A stretch of DNA of 64,000 nt from JABWCQ01 sp964587105 (GTDB taxonomy: Bacteria; Electryoneota; RPQS01): contig CAZPKG010000005.1 of NCBI GenBank assembly GCA_964587105.1, positions 1 to 64,000 on the forward strand. Direction: 5' to 3'. Of this stretch, positions 60,101 to 64,000 are shown in pieces (the stretch's first letter is position 1; the number at the start of each line of letters is the position of its first letter). The notes under the pieces are model-generated. The model had not been told where the DNA came from and ran no database searches. It saw nothing but the letters and a program-made list of their open reading frames with translations. The position numbers were made by a program, and so were the translations under genes.

Positions 60101-61071
60101 CACGCATCGCGGTCGTTTGCCGGACCGTCACCCGCGCCGCCTGTTTCAAACGGATAATCAATATCCGTGTCGCCAAGCCGTGCGACGACTTGCGCACCCG
60201 CGCCAATCACCATATCGGCAAATCCATCATTGTTCAGATCGCCGATTTCGCACGTCGTACCCATTTGATCATTCGGGTCAATGCCGAAAATCACGGTCAT
60301 GCGTTGTGCGCCGGGATTGGCCAGATCAATTGTGGTTGAACGCGAAAACGGGCCGTAGAGTAAATAGCACTCGCCGGTTTGATCGTGTGCTCCATCATTG
60401 GCAAAACCGTTTGCTCGCGGAGCGCCGATGAGCATATCAACATTTCCGTCGCCGTCCACATCTCCTGTTGTAATCCATGTACCGAGCTTGTCGTCCGCTT
60501 CGGCGCCGATAATGTTCGTGACTTGGAATGTATCCATGTCGGCTTGGCTGGCAATATCCGCGAAACGTCCGCGTAAATGCGAGCCGCCCCAAAAGATGTA
60601 AACTTCTCCGCTGTTGGATCGGCCCGGCGTGTCGCACCACATCGCGCTCACGATAAGATCCTTGGCGCCGTCACTATCGAGATCACCCGCGGACGCTTTT
60701 GATCCAAGATAGTCGCGCGCTGCACGGCCCCATATTGTGAACAAGTTTGAATAGACGTTTTCGTAATATTGAAAGTCAACTAAGCCGCGAACGGAATCGA
60801 CTCCGAACAACACATGCAATTCACCGCAAGATGAACGGTTGTTGTTGCGCCCGTCACCTGTCATGGCAGAAAGAATCGCATCGTCAAATCCGTCGTTGTC
60901 AATATCGGCGGCGTAAACAGGAATACCCGTGTCGCCGTCACCGGCGGTCGGGTTAAACATGGTCATTTGTCCGTCCTGTGACCAATCACCTGTCCACCAG
61001 AAATGCACGGGCGTTGCAAGGACAGTGGAAACAAACACGAGCACCAAAGCGAGTCGAATGAAGTTCATCAT
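57184..61071 (-). CDS. Secreted FG-GAP (integrin-alpha-like) propeller protein with duplicated FN3/GATase-like domains
   Basis: 1,295 residues from the ATG at 61071, where MMNFIRLALVLVFVSTVLATP is a signal peptide; the frame is open 50 codons further but without signal features. The first 550 residues form FG-GAP blades with calcium loops (DIDNDGFDDAILSA, DLDSDGAKDLIVSA, DVDGDGNVDMLIGAPRANG, DLNNDGFADMVIGAG, DINGDGLQDAVIGAFRADG, DINGDGYFDILFG, DFNNDGYWDLIPN). Then an FN3 domain and a ThuA/GATase-like domain (SILIVNGIDWDTYGAEA, GGCLIVIGKEMGDWL) occur, and the pair is repeated (TMLIVNGLDWATYGQSV, GGKLILIGKELNLYL), with a last FN3 unit at the end. No sorting domain is seen. Probably an extracellular binding protein; ligand unknown. 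Confidence 0.82.
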   Translation of the reverse strand: MMNFIRLALVLVFVSTVLATPVHFWWTGDWSQDGQMTMFNPTAGDGDTGIPVYAADIDNDGFDDAILSAMTGDGRNNNRSSCGELHVLFGVDSVRGLVDFQYYENVYSNLFTIWGRAARDYLGSKASAGDLDSDGAKDLIVSAMWCDTPGRSNSGEVYIFWGGSHLRGRFADIASQADMDTFQVTNIIGAEADDKLGTWITTGDVDGDGNVDMLIGAPRANGFANDGAHDQTGECYLLYGPFSRSTTIDLANPGAQRMTVIFGIDPNDQMGTTCEIGDLNNDGFADMVIGAGAQVVARLGDTDIDYPFETGGAGDGPANDRDACGEAYFLFGSANMPDTINLAAGMPQGSMIVWGAHGIEALGEPGGDEFGEDISIADINGDGLQDAVIGAFRADGFSNNLNWAGAAYLFYGQHQFPSEIDLAAGIPDSVSAFYGEGVDRLMGDTTPLGDINGDGYFDILFGCVHGGGPYQIFKSGALAVMRGKPELFPRTTDFANLPDTTYLQILQGAEVSDLMAYWATTGDFNNDGYWDLIPNVMHGDGPNNERNNAGDFHIISGEWLTNHPGQPRFVNADPQSDFIRLTWHDNRERGTDSHIIYRREMPNGTLDSVGYAPYPALEFADSGVVDGITYEYRIKAVNPQGYYSNYSLPCEAMMGMVIDEEGSILIVNGIDWDTYGAEAINFYEDSVLLGDTPFEFWDLMNTTTYPQGITPIGFGIDSLDEVLPNHPMILWMLNAFDDDNPNDHDGHKFRAFGPQLGHYLQAGGCLIVIGKEMGDWLDDQLEANYYHVVNWGFQLTVTNTNELTPVYPGLPNLGKIATAANIQNLEPFAADNSGCTKYTYKFANSAYQWMGGISRPSTRDWFNLAFISTRPYRADPIELRQAIQFICDNLLDHYYEVEHVEATPYSPGVLEITWEEAESQNETGYWLYRQIANASLPVDTLAFVPAGTLSYLDTVATPLTSYKYWIISEHVDGKFSLPSDTVTGFSPPTVDPGTMLIVNGLDWATYGQSVYDLYDQHVLQGNRAFRFWDLFTTGTRPPGYTPVGTGPNGLVDQIWQAGTVIWVFNGFNGDETVFQSLQPNLESYLELGGKLILIGKELNLYLSPTMKARLGIESFGTSLDWAETDSLWAEHPSLATIGKQTGAAMSLCPEFIPRDAPEVYPLYRLAGTDDSYYGVLSSDSIGHPFDALYLSMRPYRANFTNLAAAMDTLLTDFVGHTLSASVQNLSISNIANTNNNVLRWSALPGVSGYRIVRRYGSTIPAHAGTLIGTTTNTTFTDTAVQPVGTPTIYSIYPIW

Positions 61072-61209
61072 GGTTTCACCGTTGTCATACGAGAAGTTGT
61101 TGTCCCCAGAATATACGGAAAACCTGACCAAATAAGGAAACAATTTCGACCACTGCGAAAAAAACATTGTTGACACACGGCAACTGTTTGGGATTTGGTC
61201 GCGCCTTGA

Positions 61210-61238
61210 TTGCAACTCCACTTGGGAATGGCTAAATT
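61210..61238 (+). promoter_or_regulatory. Candidate promoter of the S9 peptidase gene
   Basis: TTGCAA, 17 nt, TAAATT, placing the start near 61245, about 37 nt before the ATG. AGGAG lies 6-7 nt before the ATG. Confidence 0.45.
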
Positions 61239-61281
61239 ATGGGCTGAAAGTCAGAATATCACCTAAAATTAGGAGTTTACG

Positions 61282-63339
61282 ATGCGCACTCCGGTACAAT
61301 CCGCCCTTGCGATCTGCTTGCTATTCTGCGCGATTGCATTTGCCGGACCCAAACGGGATATCACCCTTGACGACTACTTCACGCAGGCGTTCATCGCCTC
61401 CTCTGCCGTTTCGCCGGATGGGAAGTGGGTCGCCTATACGGATATGCGGTGGGAAAAGTCTCACGATGAGCGGAATCACGACCTCTGGATTGCCGAGATC
61501 AGTTCAGGCAAATCCGAGCGATTGACGTTCGATGCCGCAACTGAAGGCAGTCCGCAATGGAGCGCCGATGGGCGCTGGATCTATTTTACGGCGGATTATG
61601 AACGTGGTGAAAATGCCGAGGTTCCCTACGACGGCAGCACGCAAGTTTGGCGAATTTCTCCAACGGGCGGCGAACCGATTCCGGTCACGCAATTGAAAGA
61701 CGGAGTTGATCAGTTTCAACTCTCCGCCGATACACGCACGTTGTACTACATGGTCTCGTCGGATGAATATGAAAATGACGAGTGGAAAAGTCTGCGCAAA
61801 GAGCACGACGGAGTTGAATACGGACACGGGAAGTTCAGCAAGAAGGAGCTATACAAACTCGATTTAAGTTCATGGCGCGCGGAGAAAGTGTACGGCGAAC
61901 CTCGACACATCGCGAGCTTTGACGTCTCGAATGACGAGAAGAGTATTGCGCTTGTGACGGTGAAAACGGATGAGCAGATTCATGACGAAGGCCAGAGCAG
62001 AGTTGATTTGCTGAATGTTGAAACCGGATCGATTGCAACGCTGAATGATGATCTGTGGCGCAAACATGCCCGCTCGCCGTATGGTTGGTTGAACGCGGTC
62101 AGTTGGTCGGGCGACGGCAAGAAAGTCGCGTTCATGTGCACGTGGGATGGCTATCCGTCGGAGCTTTATGTCGCCCATTTGGGGAGTGACACTGTCATCA
62201 CGAAACTGAATCGTCCGGGTGAATTTGAAGTTGCGGAAGGTGCGCTCAAATGGCAGGGGAATAGCCTTGTGTTCACGGGGGAAGATCACGCGCGCAACCG
62301 TTTGCTCAAGATCGAAAATATCACGCGCACGGGACAAGGCGCACTCAAGACACTCACGCCCGGTGATGTTGTGGTGGACAGTTACAGCTTCAGCAAAGAC
62401 GGCAAGACTCTCGCGGTCGAATGGGATACTCCGCAATCGCCCGGCGATCTTTACGTCACAAGCGGCGCGGGGTTCAAGAAGATTACCAATATCAATCCGC
62501 AGATGGCGGAGTGGAAATTGCCGCAAATGGAAATTTTCACATGGATCGCTCCCGACGGTACGCCGGTTGAAGGCGTTCTTGAATTGCCGCCGGATTATGT
62601 CAAAGGCTCTGGGCCGTTGCCGACATTCGTAAGTTTGCACGGCGGGCCGACGGATTCGGATAAGTATCGTTTTGAGTATTGGATCTATGGCCGTGTGCTG
62701 TGGGCTTCGATGGGCTGGGCTTGTTTCTGTCCGAACTATCGCGGTTCAACGGGTTTTGGCGACAAGTTTATGACGGATTTGATCGGGCATGAAAACGATA
62801 TCGAAGTTAACGATATTCTGTCCGGTGTGGATGCGCTCGTGGCGGCGGGAATTGCCGATTCGAGCAAACTTGCCGTCGGTGGATGGAGTAACGGCGGATT
62901 TCTCACGAATGCGATTATCACTCACACAACAAGATTCAAAGCCGCATCAACAGGCGCGGGCGTAATGGATATGTTGACACAATGGGGAACCGAAGATACT
63001 CCGGGGCACGTTGTGAACTACATGGAAGGCCAGCCGTGGGAGAATCAGAAAGAGTATCTTGAATCATCGCCGTCATGGAACATGGATAAGATTACGACTC
63101 CGACATTGATTCATGTCGGCGAAGGTGACGCACGCGTTCCGGCGGCACATGCGCGGATGCTGCATCGCGCACTTCACGAATATCTGAATGTGCCGACCGA
63201 GTTGGTGGTTTATCCGAAGCAGGGTCACGGCTTGACAAAATACTCATTCCGTGAAGCCAAGATGGCATGGGATATCGCGTGGATCAAGAAGTATGTCTTA
63301 GGCGATCCCGGCCCCATGCCCGCGCAACCGGCGCAATAG
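61282..63339 (+). CDS. Secreted S9 family serine peptidase (prolyl oligopeptidase/acylaminoacyl-peptidase type)
   Basis: A 685-residue exported peptidase. Signal peptide about 1-21 (ending AFA-G). Residues 25-400 are a beta-propeller built of WD40/TolB-like blades (VSPDGKWVAYTDMRW, PQWSADGRWIYFTADY, FQLSADTRTLYYM, VSWSGDGKKVAFMC). The C-terminal alpha/beta-hydrolase domain starts near 420. HGGPTDS is the oxyanion segment, the nucleophile is S536 in GGWSNGG, and D616 (GEGDARVP) and H649 (KQGHGLTK) complete the triad. NYRGSTGFGDKF is a family mark. It removes dipeptides or acyl-amino acids from short peptides, likely for protein scavenging. Monocistronic, with its own terminator. Confidence 0.95.
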   Translation: MRTPVQSALAICLLFCAIAFAGPKRDITLDDYFTQAFIASSAVSPDGKWVAYTDMRWEKSHDERNHDLWIAEISSGKSERLTFDAATEGSPQWSADGRWIYFTADYERGENAEVPYDGSTQVWRISPTGGEPIPVTQLKDGVDQFQLSADTRTLYYMVSSDEYENDEWKSLRKEHDGVEYGHGKFSKKELYKLDLSSWRAEKVYGEPRHIASFDVSNDEKSIALVTVKTDEQIHDEGQSRVDLLNVETGSIATLNDDLWRKHARSPYGWLNAVSWSGDGKKVAFMCTWDGYPSELYVAHLGSDTVITKLNRPGEFEVAEGALKWQGNSLVFTGEDHARNRLLKIENITRTGQGALKTLTPGDVVVDSYSFSKDGKTLAVEWDTPQSPGDLYVTSGAGFKKITNINPQMAEWKLPQMEIFTWIAPDGTPVEGVLELPPDYVKGSGPLPTFVSLHGGPTDSDKYRFEYWIYGRVLWASMGWACFCPNYRGSTGFGDKFMTDLIGHENDIEVNDILSGVDALVAAGIADSSKLAVGGWSNGGFLTNAIITHTTRFKAASTGAGVMDMLTQWGTEDTPGHVVNYMEGQPWENQKEYLESSPSWNMDKITTPTLIHVGEGDARVPAAHARMLHRALHEYLNVPTELVVYPKQGHGLTKYSFREAKMAWDIAWIKKYVLGDPGPMPAQPAQ

Positions 63340-63353
63340 AAAATCGCAGCCAC

Positions 63354-63385
63354 AAAAAAGGCGGCTCGATTGAGCCGCCTTTTTT
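63354..63385. terminator. Bidirectional Rho-independent terminator
   Basis: A6-GGCGGCTC-GATT-GAGCCGCC-T6 between the convergent S9 peptidase and lipoprotein genes. Confidence 0.9.
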
Positions 63386-63403
63386 ATGCGATCAAATTAA
63401 CGA

Positions 63404-63895
63404 TTAGCGCGAGCGCGGCGTGACGTGCGTTAGCGCAGGCGGAGTCACGTTGACATAATGACCAACAACGGTGCCTTCGACGATGCCGCTATGCGTGACA
63501 TTCATCGAGTCGTCATTGGCGAATTGCGTGTACGGCCACTCCCACGTGTCAGTAGAAGGTTCGCCGTCAATCTCGATGTCTGTCAAGTGCATGGTAGTGC
63601 CGGTACCATGATACTTTCCTGTATAGGTAACGGCAGTCGTGTCATCAAGCGGCCCGGTAATCGCGGCCATGACAAGCACGAAGGTGCTGTCATCCGCAAA
63701 ATCAAACTCTACATAGCTGGTGCCGATACCGACGATATCGCCGGGATTCGTGGCATCCCAGAAACCGACGAGACGCTCTTGCGCGGTCGGGCCCGCAGGG
63801 GGGTTATCTTCATCGTCGTCACTTGAGCAGCCAACGCCGAAAATCATCACCGACAATCCAAGGGCCAGAATAATGGCTTGCAATTTCTTGCTCAT
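63404..63895 (-). CDS. Small lipoprotein, unknown function (lipocalin-like beta-barrel possible)
   Basis: A 163-residue protein with a lipoprotein signal (MSKKLQAIILALGLSVMIFGVGC, C23 lipidated) followed by an acidic SSDDDEDN linker, which often marks outer-membrane sorting. The domain begins AQERLVGFWDATNPGD and alternates strands (YVEFDFADDSTFVLVMAAI, TAVTYTGKYHGTGTTMHLTDIEIDG), a pattern of small lipocalin-like domains (LVGxW ... F..D.TF......G.Y...G..L.L). No binding residues can be named. It shares a terminator with the S9 peptidase and is the downstream neighbour of a gene cut by the window edge, 37 nt upstream. Confidence 0.72.
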   Translation of the reverse strand: MSKKLQAIILALGLSVMIFGVGCSSDDDEDNPPAGPTAQERLVGFWDATNPGDIVGIGTSYVEFDFADDSTFVLVMAAITGPLDDTTAVTYTGKYHGTGTTMHLTDIEIDGEPSTDTWEWPYTQFANDDSMNVTHSGIVEGTVVGHYVNVTPPALTHVTPRSR

Positions 63896-63932
63896 TTATG
63901 TTATCTCCTGATTAATTCTTGTTCGCTGGATA

Positions 63933-64000
63933 TTACATCTTCGCCAATGCGTCAGCGGCCTTCTTCGCGGCGGCGGTGTTCTTGTATTCCGGCTTGTTGA
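63933..64000 (-). CDS. C-terminal fragment of an upstream gene (cut by window edge)
   Basis: The minus-strand frame ending in TAA at 63933-63935 encodes NKPEYKNTAAAKKAADALAKM at its C-terminus and continues beyond 64000. Alternating Ala/Lys suggests an alpha-helical end, as in tetratricopeptide proteins, but 22 residues are too few to name it. It lies 37 nt before the small lipoprotein gene in the same direction. Confidence 0.45.
   Translation of the reverse strand, partial: NKPEYKNTAAAKKAADALAKM

Noticed and set aside
61072..61221. 50-codon extension of the FG-GAP protein
   Set aside because: The signal peptide starts at the ATG at 61071 and the extension contains no signal or domain features.

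Overview
The window looks like a chromosome segment of a Gram-negative, aerobically respiring bacterium of the FCB (Fibrobacteres-Chlorobi-Bacteroidetes) assemblage, probably a poorly cultured lineage of Zixibacteria, Electryoneota or KSB1 type. The evidence is the set of secreted proteins with C-terminal type IX (Por) style sorting domains (a YPNPFN block, a GLYFVR-type block and a terminal K-x-L-L-K), a TonB receptor, and an alternative complex III cluster coupled to an A2-type cytochrome oxidase as in Rhodothermus. Phylum placement is inference. I found no rRNA, tRNA, CRISPR array or recognisable transposase.

Layout. 1-5.4 kb: a Ycf48-like repeat protein cut by the window edge, a DUF559 nuclease gene enclosed by inverted hairpin repeats, an orphan PDH E1-alpha gene, and a TetR / ricin-lectin-like / SDR mini-operon with palindromic sites upstream. 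5.5-11.5 kb: a small surface-repeat protein, then a minus-strand operon for a sugar dehydrogenase, a BNR-propeller protein and a GH18 chitinase. 11.7-15.9 kb: a plus-strand, probably metal-related locus (Cys-rich membrane protein, TonB receptor, two YHS/TRASH-like proteins, a beta-barrel protein lacking a normal start). 16-17.9 kb: a lipoprotein and a thioredoxin-like protein, convergent on a shared terminator.

18.1-32.5 kb is one long minus-strand respiratory operon, actABCDEF, a di-haem cytochrome c, coxBA, ctaA, ctaB, ctaG, a 49-residue membrane peptide and coxC. It encodes a quinol:cytochrome c/oxygen chain plus the haem A and copper assembly factors, with many overlapping start/stop junctions.

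33-61 kb is a secretome island on the minus strand: a heparinase II/III-like lyase with a DUF2961 protein, two copies of a two-gene module (Cys-rich secreted protein followed by a beta-helix protein with sorting domain), a giant protein of about 4,100 residues (BNR propeller, 35 Ig-like repeats, sorting domain), and an FG-GAP protein. The window ends with an S9 peptidase, a lipoprotein and the tail of another gene.

The observations I rate highest are (i) a near-consensus promoter at 57033-57061 whose 17-nt spacer holds a run of ten G, so tract-length change could switch the downstream surface operon; (ii) the DUF559 gene boxed by inverted, individually foldable terminal hairpins; (iii) the repeated Cys-rich/beta-helix gene pair; and (iv) a family of 19-bp palindromes with compensating base changes.
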